From a virus: a DNA stretch of 64,000 nt. The DNA lies in IMG/VR virus record IMGVR_UViG_3300046804_002424, positions 1 through 64,000 of that record. One strand, 5' to 3'. The position numbers and the translations under genes were made by a program. Positions 9,201 through 18,568 of this stretch are shown here, in pieces. Numbering within the stretch: the first letter of the stretch is position 1; the number at the start of each line of letters is the position of its first letter. The notes below the pieces were generated by a model, which did no database searches, had not been told where the DNA came from, and worked only from the letters and a program-made list of their open reading frames with translations.

Positions 9201-12200
9201 AGAAACAGTATAATCTTTAATATAAAAAGCTTTAGCGCTAGATGCTGCATCTAAAACAACATCTATTGGTATACAAAAATCAGAGTTTCCTTGAGCTATA
9301 AGTTCACCATAGATTGGTAAAATATCATTTTTATTATATGTAATAATAATTTCATCATTTTCATTTACATCTTCTGCTTTTCCTCTAAAAATTTCTTTAT
9401 TATTGTGTTTAAATATTAATAATCCAGAGTTTCTAGCTTTTGTATTTAATTTAACTTTAATTGTTAATGGCCCAGTGATTGATCCGATATATATCCAACC
9501 ATTAGTATTATTTATAGATCCTTGAGAAATAATACTATCTCCTGGTAAATATAAGTCATTTGCAATTTCTAAATTTTGTTCATAATTTAATATTTGAAAT
9601 TTACGTCTATTACTATCGTCTAATGTGTCAAAAAGTCTAGTTGTTGGGAAAAAATATGTCTGATTTGCTATATCATAATTATTTACAAAACTTATAGGAC
9701 ATCCCCAACTAAATGATGTATTTTCTGTAACACTAGTTCTTATGGTTGAATTATTATACCATATGTTATCAATAGGCTGTCCATACCATTCTTGATTTAA
9801 AAATAAATCCTGTTGATATATTGCTATTCCATCATATTTTTTTGCAAGTTGAGCGGCGTACCCATAGGATAAATTGCCCCATTTGCTGATAGTTAGTTTT
9901 TCGTCTAGATAAGTTTCATTTGGTCTATATATAATAATAGATTGATTATATTGACCATTTTTAAGTGTTTTGTATAAATATCCTCTAAGATATAATTTAT
10001 CGTCTAATGTTTTATTAATACGAAATTTATTGGTATCTAATATTTCTGTAATAAACACATTTTCTTTTTTAGAAGAATCAATAGCAGATACTACCGTTAT
10101 TTCTTCTTGCCTAACAAATGGATCATCAATATAGTTTAAAACTCTAAAACTATTATTGCTAGAACTGTCAATTTCTAGTATGTCTGTCTCGGCCTCTCTA
10201 GTATATTTAAAATCATTATAAGCATACCCATATGCATAATCAATATTAATATATTCAAATGGAATATTTTCCAGAATCATAGACTCTATTGGATTATATT
10301 TTGTTTTTGTAAAATTATTATTTACATAATATGATCCACCCTCTGTCTTGATCCCTAAATATGTGCTATTATCAATTTTATTTTTTTGCTGTTCTGTCAT
10401 TCCACTTGTACTATAAATAAAGTTATATCCTGGTAGATATTGTTCTTTATACATAGCTTTAGCATTATAAAAATAATTATTAAGACTTTCTTCTAGTTCA
10501 ATTGTAACTAATACTTCTGTCCCTATACAACTATCAAATATTTTTTGACCTTTATCATCTATAATTTGTGTCCAGGCTATTCCTCCGTGACATGATCCTT
10601 CGTATGCACACTGGATAAAAATATCCATAGTTTTACCAGATTTGTTACGAACTTTCTTTGGAAGTGTTAATACGGCCGTTCTGTCTCCTCCTGGCACTGT
10701 TCCTGGGTCATCTGGACCTCCTCCATTATTTAAATTCGCTATTCCAATAAATACATCATTGACATACACATTGAATTTGGCTCTATCGCATCCGTGTCCT
10801 CCAGGGCAAGGGCCGTCAGTATTACTATATCTAACATAAAGAGTATACGATCCTCCACCAGCTGAATATGGTGTTGGAATTGATAATCCATTGTGTATTG
10901 GTATAATTGGAGATAGATTATGATATTTTGTTTCATAAGTCCAGCCAAAGTTTGGGTGGAAAAATCCTTTGGTTCCCGATACATCTAGTCCTGCTAAAAT
11001 AGATTTTCTAGGATAATCTAACTGAACTCCAGATAACTCAATCGCCCATTCTATTCCTTCTCCAGTAGGAGGAACACTAATTTCTATAGATACTTCTGTT
11101 GGATTTTGAGTTTTCTTTGTAAGACACAAACTTCCAGCTACGTTTGTAAAATATGGATCTTCATTTTTTTTATAATTATCATTCCAAGATAATTTAAAAT
11201 GAGCATTGGTTGATTCATAATTCATAATTAATTCAGCAGGATAGTCGAAATTTAAATTAATATTTTTATTTCCGCATCCTTCAATTCTATATGAACAATT
11301 CTTATCCATTGGGAAAATTGGTTGATGTGTTTTAGGTAGTGGTGTGCCAGGATTTGGGTGTCCAGATGGTAATATTAAACCATAACTATTAACTTGATTT
11401 TGAGTTAAACCACCATAATATTGTCCAGATGGCAGATAAAACATCGAAGTTGATGGAACATATATGGTTGCAGATTCGTTACTTAATTCTTGTTGACCAC
11501 TAGCTTCTGGATGTAGATCCATTAGTGAGAAACATTTACATGTCGAACTATTTTCATTTATAAATGGTGTGCATGATGGTTTTGAGTCTGATCTTAAATA
11601 TGAAATAAAAATACCACTACTAAACTGAACCTGTGAATTATTATGTGTTTTTACTTTAATAAAAATATTGCTTGGAGTACCATCTAGTTTTTGCGGAGAT
11701 GTTGTTTTTTGTACAAAATATGGTCCATCAAAAGATTCGCCATTAATTGCTGATGAACACGATGTATCCCTACTTAGTGATGTTGTAAAGTCAATTCCTC
11801 CTAATCCGTGCAATTTTATCATATTAAAATTAGGATTAAAAATACCACTTGTTTGTTCAGATAAATTGTATCCTATAGTTTCATTACCATATTTAACATA
11901 ATTGATATTATATTTTGTCTCTGTTGGGTTTTCTCCTTCTTCTGCTGGAGGCTCCTGAACTGTAAAGATTTCATCAGATCTCACTGCTTCTAATTTATTT
12001 TGATCATTTAAATAAACTGAAATATCATATCCTGTCGATTGCTCTTCGTCCGAAAATAACAGATCTGTTTTCATCTGTATTTCTATATTCGGTCCAGTAA
12101 CGCTCTGAAAATTAGATTTTAATGTTGCTTCAGATGCTTCTGGAACGATCAGTTGTATTCCGTATTTGGAGCTTATTTTTTTTAGTAGTTGTATTTTATT

Positions 12201-12950
12201 AGTTATAAAATTACCCTGTCCAATATCTGAATATCTTTTATTGGACATGCCAGACAATTGAGGATATAAGAGTCCAAGCGAAGTTCTTTCGTAATTTAAT
12301 CCATTGTCCGGGCCTGATAAAATTTCTGTGATTCTATCAATTTGTGGACCAGTAGACAATATTGCTGCATTAATGGAGGCCTCGGATGAATTATATCCTG
12401 CATTTATCAATGATGATTTTATAGTTAAAAATGATCCGCTAATGTTAGGAGTAACTATCGGGCCATCTTCTATTATTGCCATATCTCCATCAGAAATATA
12501 TAGATCAATGCCAGGAAACATTCTAAGATCTTTTTCTTTTGGACGATCCATATTATAATATCTATACCAAAACAATACTCCACTAGTATATGTTTTACAG
12601 TCATAATATTTGTTAAGATTTATTAGCCAGTCTACAGATAGTTGTAATTTCCCTGTTATTGTCCAATTTTTAAATTTTGGATTATCTATCAAAACGAAGC
12701 TTTTAATTCCTAATCCATCAGGAGTTGTTGACTCACAATCACTTGCTTGTGTTCCTACTTTAATCCATTGTTTATTATCTGGATTTTTTGCTGGTTCTCC
12801 GTACAATACTGGTTGCCAAATGCCACTATATTTAGGATCAAATTCTGGTATTAAGGTTTCAATATCATATTGAAGTGGAGTACTGCTATCGAATGTAGCA
12901 GATAGTTCATTAATAAAAGTTGTGTCTTTGACCTTGCAATCACAAGTCAT
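6264..12950 (-). CDS. giant tail-tip/adhesin protein with Cys-rich C-terminal third
   Basis: 2228 residues from ATG 12950, with a GGAGG site just upstream (the GTG at 12962 lies before that site). The first 1450 residues are beta-rich, Asn/Ser/Thr/Tyr-rich and contain short Cys groups (for example CPGGHGCDRAKF and SCHGGIAWTQI), resembling phage tail-fibre or tail-tip ectodomains. The last 780 residues are strongly Cys-rich, with knottin-like or granulin-like runs (CCKTEEECSSEDC, CEGSAACCACYATYW, ECADDEICCENQC). This size and placement after the tape measure suggest a central tip or side-fibre protein contacting the host. The preceding gene ends with TAG one base before this ATG, so the two are coupled. 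Family unknown. Confidence 0.65.
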   Translation of the reverse strand: MTCDCKVKDTTFINELSATFDSSTPLQYDIETLIPEFDPKYSGIWQPVLYGEPAKNPDNKQWIKVGTQASDCESTTPDGLGIKSFVLIDNPKFKNWTITGKLQLSVDWLINLNKYYDCKTYTSGVLFWYRYYNMDRPKEKDLRMFPGIDLYISDGDMAIIEDGPIVTPNISGSFLTIKSSLINAGYNSSEASINAAILSTGPQIDRITEILSGPDNGLNYERTSLGLLYPQLSGMSNKRYSDIGQGNFITNKIQLLKKISSKYGIQLIVPEASEATLKSNFQSVTGPNIEIQMKTDLLFSDEEQSTGYDISVYLNDQNKLEAVRSDEIFTVQEPPAEEGENPTETKYNINYVKYGNETIGYNLSEQTSGIFNPNFNMIKLHGLGGIDFTTSLSRDTSCSSAINGESFDGPYFVQKTTSPQKLDGTPSNIFIKVKTHNNSQVQFSSGIFISYLRSDSKPSCTPFINENSSTCKCFSLMDLHPEASGQQELSNESATIYVPSTSMFYLPSGQYYGGLTQNQVNSYGLILPSGHPNPGTPLPKTHQPIFPMDKNCSYRIEGCGNKNINLNFDYPAELIMNYESTNAHFKLSWNDNYKKNEDPYFTNVAGSLCLTKKTQNPTEVSIEISVPPTGEGIEWAIELSGVQLDYPRKSILAGLDVSGTKGFFHPNFGWTYETKYHNLSPIIPIHNGLSIPTPYSAGGGSYTLYVRYSNTDGPCPGGHGCDRAKFNVYVNDVFIGIANLNNGGGPDDPGTVPGGDRTAVLTLPKKVRNKSGKTMDIFIQCAYEGSCHGGIAWTQIIDDKGQKIFDSCIGTEVLVTIELEESLNNYFYNAKAMYKEQYLPGYNFIYSTSGMTEQQKNKIDNSTYLGIKTEGGSYYVNNNFTKTKYNPIESMILENIPFEYINIDYAYGYAYNDFKYTREAETDILEIDSSSNNSFRVLNYIDDPFVRQEEITVVSAIDSSKKENVFITEILDTNKFRINKTLDDKLYLRGYLYKTLKNGQYNQSIIIYRPNETYLDEKLTISKWGNLSYGYAAQLAKKYDGIAIYQQDLFLNQEWYGQPIDNIWYNNSTIRTSVTENTSFSWGCPISFVNNYDIANQTYFFPTTRLFDTLDDSNRRKFQILNYEQNLEIANDLYLPGDSIISQGSINNTNGWIYIGSITGPLTIKVKLNTKARNSGLLIFKHNNKEIFRGKAEDVNENDEIIITYNKNDILPIYGELIAQGNSDFCIPIDVVLDAASSAKAFYIKDYTVSLDNVDPTQLSNRSRISYYKHEPSPSLLGQKKTEAINDSSDFLLMKESHIRSLNKDFNPFMDLNIFESDDSKKPILSNSGIIYFEDFFKPKSYNYLYKEMEVPYNDDLYWIDIQINDQWNLLTSKNILLTNNTKYKIPKKIEYKCAGDTDTCSDRYPTNICEESYEITKGDIYDILGLIGPDQQLLDITEISFPEQCDAINYCCKTEEECSSEDCDVYEDQADIDACLQRRENCLSDREDCLEKQNTEIEECKDFWFKDSKKDVSCKDICPTGNLSGTIEFKSLEYYVIELKKDIKPNLQPVKEITFTFLPQSDSIDIPCTNLSFPNIGETFLYNYSCADTNKECSTIIAQDYSAGSKYIPGVLVDLSVLKNNKISAELNIVPSSVIIENELRYRNSVDHPNVISAPLYEYDPDSGSKYVINHTFDIKSKKCIGPGKLFTLSLDNLTCDFTLSDTASGLILESSCFNDVVIDPKTESYLTVYKTICEGEFKCASDLQEPCNAGVDCQPYGCEEWSCEDAAEYLKSISSDYELIKCEEISLPEDYYLSCRQCGDINCSASIYYSDPLPRECYCPPGSKLIGDPGQETCEYEYDILTLNPGDGDAYKDYVSDACDPITKTVKAYAAPSCFGEVVGPSKEALDQYNNSCPKSTEFVSQSSSDQIIYIDDNGTNSKYNELVFKSTTEYYRMICELNQAREAYAKCLSSCEGSAACCACYATYWNATNDIASSETVYYNCNSYCNTSDYITIGNANSIGGACYDGQCYITSTSAGGGCSPESCCPDTGCDYNSCAEIGKRLKVKHWSWTASCDGDGNFKTSNGYCEDLSLEQVHTVASSYQIKTREVKSYYKYKTYVSSQQDKIDSTSTVKVFNKEFKLTFKNQDDSGCSECADDEICCENQCISEDEECCEDKTDLNIQLSFEIYDNVIIGMINDDEYNKIYRTRSSSFKCPKINFKSENEQLYICHNVTSECIDCFAGAKNV

Positions 12951-12951
12951 C

Positions 12952-15900
12952 CTATCCTCCACAAGAATTTGTACCTGTTAAAATCCATTCATTTTTTATA
13001 AAAGTAAAAATACCAGGTTGGTTTGATGATGATATATCATAATTTAAATAATTATTAAATTGTATAATAATACTTTCTGGTGTTTCTGGTTGTCCGGTTA
13101 CCGGGTCAAAGCCTTTAGCGTAAGCGTCCAATATTGTTGCTGTTCCATCATTATTAATAGTTCCTAAAGCAACTATATTTTGTTTTGATACCGGCTCATA
13201 GAAACCTGAAGCCTCATCATAATAACATGTTAATTTTGTCCCCCTAGGTGCTCCATAGCTTTCTGTACTATCTCTTACAAAAACCATTCTACGTAAATTA
13301 TTGGGTAATGGTGATTTTTTATCAGCACTATTTAAAAAGCCTCTTGCTGGAAATGGTGGTACTAAGTCATCTTCTAATTGAATATCAACTAAACCATATG
13401 GTTGTGGAGCTGTCCATACCTTCCTAGTCGGATCCCATCTTAAATCAACTGGGCCTACTGGCCACATATCTGGCCTTAATCCCCAGCCTTTATAAAAGTT
13501 ATTCTCTTTAATTGGCGCTGTCCACTCTCCTTTTTCAGCATCCCATGTTTGATTTTTGCCTAAAATAGTACCAGGATAATTTTCGTATCCTCCTGTTTGA
13601 TCTTTAAGATTTCTAATTCGTAGAGGATATCCATTAGCATTTAAAGATTTAGGTTCTCCAGAAGCATTAGGAACAGGAAAACCATCTGTATCAAATCCCC
13701 AGCCAGCCATAACAAGCGGACCACGCAAAGCTAAAAATCTATGGTTATTTTGAAAATATTCGAAATTTTTCTCTCCAACTGTCACAAAGGATGTGCTTGT
13801 TGCAACTCTATCTGTAGCTTGATCAAACGCTACAGAATTCCAATCTCCATAAGCCTCTAAATCATTTTGATCCAATAATTCTGTGCCATTTAAATCAGCA
13901 TTAAGGTGTGCGCTGATAGATAATGAACCTAAAGGAGGAACAACACTTCTACCAATAATGTCAATATGATGAGCCGTATAATCTGTGTCTTGAGCATATT
14001 TATTTCTTAATTCTCCAACTGGCATAATAATAGGATTTAAATTTACATAATCTATTTTTTTACTTTTGGTAGTAGCTAATAATAATTCTTCTAATTTATT
14101 TGGATTTTGAATGATTGTCTCATCGGCCTGATCTGATAATATATAAGGAGGTAATCTTCCGTTATTTGAAGATGATATATCTGGTTCCTGACCAGCTAAT
14201 ACGTCAGAACAAAAATCACAATATAATGTTTTATCAAACCATGTATATTGCTTGGTTCCTCTACATACTGGACACCCAGATTTTTTTCCATCGTTCGTTG
14301 TTGTATAAGGCTTGTATGATGCTGTAGAATTAAGCATTGTTGGATAAAATGAGACAGGATGTAGTAGTCCATCGAGACTCATAAATGCTTTTGTACTATA
14401 CAATTCATCAAATTCTTGTACTATTTCTCTTGATTCTTGCAATCCAACAGTGGTCATCTGTTTAATAGAATCTCTAGTCCACTGATTATGGGATACTGTA
14501 TTATTTGGATAATATCCCATTTTGAAATTATTATTAACTTTTCTACTATAGAAAGGAGCAGAATATCCTACTAAAACGTTGGCTGGACTATAACTTCTTA
14601 ATACAGAATCACCTCCAGTGCTCCATGATCCATTTACTCGCTCTCCATTAGCTAATCCATTTAAAATTGGTAATATCTTATTAAATGATTCTCTAAATTC
14701 TTTGTTTAATTTAATAGTAGCTTCAGAAGCTTGTTTTATTCTGTCTGAATTTTCTTTATTAAATAATGTGAATTTTTTAGTAAATGTTCTGAATGTATAT
14801 GTTGTACTAGCGCCATTATCACTAATTTGACATTGTATATTGCTTACCGTTGGACCTCTAAATTTAACACCGGCAGCTTTTAATTCAGAACCAAGATTCA
14901 AAAAAGGAACTCCACGAATAGTTAAATTCCCTGTTTCTAATTTTTGTTGATAATTATTATCTTGTCCTACTGTTAATAATGCTATTTCATCCAAAATTCT
15001 CATACCACCATACTGCCATGGAACAAAATCTGAATTAATCTCTAATTTTACTCCGCCAATTAGTGTTTCTATTTTTTTGTTTTTTATTGGTTCTGAATCA
15101 AATGGGAATATAGTATCTTTTAATAAATCTGGAGCACTAACCCATGGTCCATAAACAGAAGTATTATCAACAATAGGTATTCCAGCAAAAAATGGCATGG
15201 CAGCTTTTGGAGCCATACTTAAATTATTAAACTGTTTATTTGCTTTATTTTGCCCCACAGCATTAGATGCTGTTGGAGATGTTGATGATTCTTGAGCAGT
15301 TGGCACCCTGAACATAGAATTAGCCAGGGCGTTGACAGCTACTACTGCTCCAACATCATCATATTCATTGATAAAATATTCGGCTACAGCCGCTTGTACG
15401 GATAATGCTTCTGGATTAATAGAATTAATTAAGATTGGTTGATTAACAGATATAATAATTTTTGGATATATTTGTCCATTAATTACATATGTCTCAAATT
15501 CTTTTTGTACAGATGCTTTTACATAAATTTTTGACACTCCATTACCCATAGGAATTGCCGTACCAAAAGGATCAGACAATAATTTATTTGGCTGGGGAAC
15601 AATTACATTTTCGCCATCTTTTAATTGTAGGGCTGGTTCCCAAAATCCCAAAGATATAGAATTATCACCAGCTAAAGTAACCAAACTACTATTTACGCCA
15701 TATCCCGCCCCATATTTTCTTGCAATATCCCATTTCCAAAAATGAATACCCTGCATATTAGATGATGCTGTTTTAGATGCGTCATATATTTTTTGATATA
15801 ATTCTTTACTATAATTGTATTGAAAAGTATTATTAAATCCTAGTATTGGTTCTATTGATCCATCATCCTTTAATAGTGGATCTAAAACTGCGTCTCCCAC

Positions 15901-18549
15901 TCTTAAACTGTCATCTATCCAATTACCTGGTTCTTCCCATGCAAAATCTGCGGGTTCAAATGAGTAGTATATTTTTTGTGATCCTGATCGTAAAAATATG
16001 GGAGTATTTGTGTTGGTAGTTCCTATTCTGATAAGTAGTTCATTTCCATTAACATCTCTAAACGGGGCGTCATCTCTCCAAACTTGAGGAGATGGAACGT
16101 TAACCATATACTTTTTACCATAAAACTCATCTCCAATTTTCTTAAAAAATGTTTGAAGATTGTTTAATATTGAGTATATTCTTTCGTCATTTAAAACAGA
16201 TCCATTTGGTGTTAAAGAAACAGACTCATTTCCATTTTGTTTGGCTGATCCATTAGTAGCGTTGATATTAAAATTTCTAGATAATCCAGACACTAATCCC
16301 TTAATTAAAGGATCAGAGAAACTAGAATATGGAGTTATAGCAGAAGCCTCCTGTGTAAAAATCACAGGACCAATAACATGTTTCCAAATATCTATAGGAA
16401 ATCCTGGTTTTTTAATAGAATTAAAGCAATCATATTTGCTGCCATCTTCTAACATTCCTGTCAAAAATCCAACATAAGCATCAAATCCGCTCATTGCTGC
16501 ACGAATCTCTGATTCACTAATTCTGGCATAAAAATTAGAATTACTATATGTGACACCTATAGCGGATCCAATTTCAGCTAATCTGAAATATACTAAATAT
16601 CCAATACCTCCACCATCTGCTATTGATCCTGGTATAGCATTTTTATTTTTATGATGATGACTGACCGGCCTAACATATCCTGTTATAGGATCATTTCCAA
16701 AATATGGACATATAGCATCATAAATATAAGAAGCATATTCATTGCCTCCTGGGATGGCTGTATTTTCTGTTCCTAAAGGTGTTCTAAAAGTTGTTTGTAT
16801 TGTGGATATATAATTGCCAACGGGTCTAGCGGTTCCTCCAAATATGCTACTTTCTGTTTTAAAAATATTAGTGTAAAGTTCTACTCTACCAAACGGAGTT
16901 GCTGGCGTAACATATGAATCGAGGTAATGATCAGGATTTCTTATGTTTGCAGTGTCAAAAAATCTATAGTGCTGTAATACATTAGGATCATTTGGAGTGG
17001 TTGGATAATGATCAACCTTCAAAAAAACATTGGCATAAGAATTATATCTCAATGTTGATTGTTTAAGAGCATATTTAAAATTAGCAACTTGATACAATCT
17101 TTGTTGTTTTCCTCCAACAATAACTGTCCTTATAGGCTCATTATTACTTAATTCTTCTCCTTTAGAGTATGATGTAACGGAAACTCCCTGATTTGCGACA
17201 TCAGTAATAAATTCTTGAACTATATTTTCTGGACTATTTTCTAAAGTATTGATAGAATTAATTTTTAAATATGGATATATTTTATTTTCTTGTACAATTA
17301 ATTCCATAGAGATAAAAATAGACTGTCCAGTATTTTCTGCAAGATTATTAAAAAATGTCAATACATCCATCTTATTTTCTGATATACGATAATTATATGG
17401 TATAATACCATTATTTATAATATCGCTATAATTTATTCCGTATGGTATCATATACAAATCTAAATTTAATTTAGTATAATTTGCATATTTTGATGGCTCA
17501 ATCAAACCAAAAGAATATTTTTCTTTTTCAGCAGCAGCCAAAGTAAATACATCATTAAGAGTAGATTTGAATTTTGGTGCTTTGCTAACTATTCTACCAT
17601 ATGGTGAATATCTTAATATTTTTTTCTTTTGAGGATTTGATGTTACTGGTTCTACTGAATTAACTAGATCATTTAAACCAGCTAGTACATTAACCGCAGG
17701 AATACCTTGTTCACTACGTCCTGATCTTCCATATTGATATAACGACGTTGTGTTGGCTGGTTTATTACCATTAATATCGCAATGATCTTCTAAATATCCA
17801 TATACGTTTAATAAATTAGGAATATTTTGTTCGCCTATGGCTCCTACATAATTACCTTCATTTACTTTGGGAAATCCGTATTCTATGCCAAATTGAGATC
17901 CAATAGCTTTAGAAAATACTGCTCCATTATAATCTCCTAAAATCATTTGAGTTTGATTTAATAAAAATGATGGAGCTTCTATATTAATAGTATATGTTGA
18001 TGTTCCAGAAGACCCTCCTGTTCTTTCCCAACTTTTAACTATGCCATTAAATTCAAAATCATCATACTTAAAATATACAGAACATCCAACAATATCTACA
18101 GTTTTTGACAAATCTACATTCCCAGATGAGTCTAAAATTTCTCCATAAAATCCAGGATCAGCATCATACCAATATTTGGATATTATTTTTCCATCATATG
18201 GAACATAGTATACTTTTCCAGGAATTAAAGAGTTTCCATTTTCGTCTTTATCAAAAGTATTATTTTTTCTTTTTTCAGTATAATCGTCTCTTGAAGCAAT
18301 TCCTACTGGTCTTGATACTGGTTGTCCATTAATATTTATTAGTGATGGATATGAACATTTATCAACAGCTATATCTACGGTTAACTTACTTCCTTCTGTG
18401 CCCCATGCTAATGATGCATTAAAAGATTTTATACTCCCACCTAAAAATAATGTTTGAGCATAAACTTTTGAGCAGCAAATGTTATATGTTTTGGTTTCTC
18501 CTCCATTTTTTCCAGGAATATTGATACTAGTTGGACATAAAAAAGCCAT
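12952..18549 (-). CDS. giant tail protein (putative tail hub / tip) with an internal zinc ribbon
   Basis: 1865 residues. The N-terminus (residues 1-200) is beta-rich and followed by long stretches rich in Asn, Pro, Tyr and Ser. At about residues 1423-1450 there is an isolated zinc ribbon (CPVCRGTKQYTW, then LYCDFC). The last 350 residues have repeated short motifs around WGFDTDGFP, GWGLRP and WDPTRKVWTAPQPYG. Gene order (tape measure, fibres, the 590-residue protein, then this) matches where siphophages encode tail hub and tip proteins, but I recognise no hub or lysin domain. An AGGA site lies 6 nt before ATG 18549. It ends in TAG, one base before the next ATG. It is probably a virion component. 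Confidence 0.65.
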   Translation of the reverse strand: MAFLCPTSINIPGKNGGETKTYNICCSKVYAQTLFLGGSIKSFNASLAWGTEGSKLTVDIAVDKCSYPSLININGQPVSRPVGIASRDDYTEKRKNNTFDKDENGNSLIPGKVYYVPYDGKIISKYWYDADPGFYGEILDSSGNVDLSKTVDIVGCSVYFKYDDFEFNGIVKSWERTGGSSGTSTYTINIEAPSFLLNQTQMILGDYNGAVFSKAIGSQFGIEYGFPKVNEGNYVGAIGEQNIPNLLNVYGYLEDHCDINGNKPANTTSLYQYGRSGRSEQGIPAVNVLAGLNDLVNSVEPVTSNPQKKKILRYSPYGRIVSKAPKFKSTLNDVFTLAAAEKEKYSFGLIEPSKYANYTKLNLDLYMIPYGINYSDIINNGIIPYNYRISENKMDVLTFFNNLAENTGQSIFISMELIVQENKIYPYLKINSINTLENSPENIVQEFITDVANQGVSVTSYSKGEELSNNEPIRTVIVGGKQQRLYQVANFKYALKQSTLRYNSYANVFLKVDHYPTTPNDPNVLQHYRFFDTANIRNPDHYLDSYVTPATPFGRVELYTNIFKTESSIFGGTARPVGNYISTIQTTFRTPLGTENTAIPGGNEYASYIYDAICPYFGNDPITGYVRPVSHHHKNKNAIPGSIADGGGIGYLVYFRLAEIGSAIGVTYSNSNFYARISESEIRAAMSGFDAYVGFLTGMLEDGSKYDCFNSIKKPGFPIDIWKHVIGPVIFTQEASAITPYSSFSDPLIKGLVSGLSRNFNINATNGSAKQNGNESVSLTPNGSVLNDERIYSILNNLQTFFKKIGDEFYGKKYMVNVPSPQVWRDDAPFRDVNGNELLIRIGTTNTNTPIFLRSGSQKIYYSFEPADFAWEEPGNWIDDSLRVGDAVLDPLLKDDGSIEPILGFNNTFQYNYSKELYQKIYDASKTASSNMQGIHFWKWDIARKYGAGYGVNSSLVTLAGDNSISLGFWEPALQLKDGENVIVPQPNKLLSDPFGTAIPMGNGVSKIYVKASVQKEFETYVINGQIYPKIIISVNQPILINSINPEALSVQAAVAEYFINEYDDVGAVVAVNALANSMFRVPTAQESSTSPTASNAVGQNKANKQFNNLSMAPKAAMPFFAGIPIVDNTSVYGPWVSAPDLLKDTIFPFDSEPIKNKKIETLIGGVKLEINSDFVPWQYGGMRILDEIALLTVGQDNNYQQKLETGNLTIRGVPFLNLGSELKAAGVKFRGPTVSNIQCQISDNGASTTYTFRTFTKKFTLFNKENSDRIKQASEATIKLNKEFRESFNKILPILNGLANGERVNGSWSTGGDSVLRSYSPANVLVGYSAPFYSRKVNNNFKMGYYPNNTVSHNQWTRDSIKQMTTVGLQESREIVQEFDELYSTKAFMSLDGLLHPVSFYPTMLNSTASYKPYTTTNDGKKSGCPVCRGTKQYTWFDKTLYCDFCSDVLAGQEPDISSSNNGRLPPYILSDQADETIIQNPNKLEELLLATTKSKKIDYVNLNPIIMPVGELRNKYAQDTDYTAHHIDIIGRSVVPPLGSLSISAHLNADLNGTELLDQNDLEAYGDWNSVAFDQATDRVATSTSFVTVGEKNFEYFQNNHRFLALRGPLVMAGWGFDTDGFPVPNASGEPKSLNANGYPLRIRNLKDQTGGYENYPGTILGKNQTWDAEKGEWTAPIKENNFYKGWGLRPDMWPVGPVDLRWDPTRKVWTAPQPYGLVDIQLEDDLVPPFPARGFLNSADKKSPLPNNLRRMVFVRDSTESYGAPRGTKLTCYYDEASGFYEPVSKQNIVALGTINNDGTATILDAYAKGFDPVTGQPETPESIIIQFNNYLNYDISSSNQPGIFTFIKNEWILTGTNSCGG

Positions 18550-18568
18550 ATAAAAATCCTATTTAATA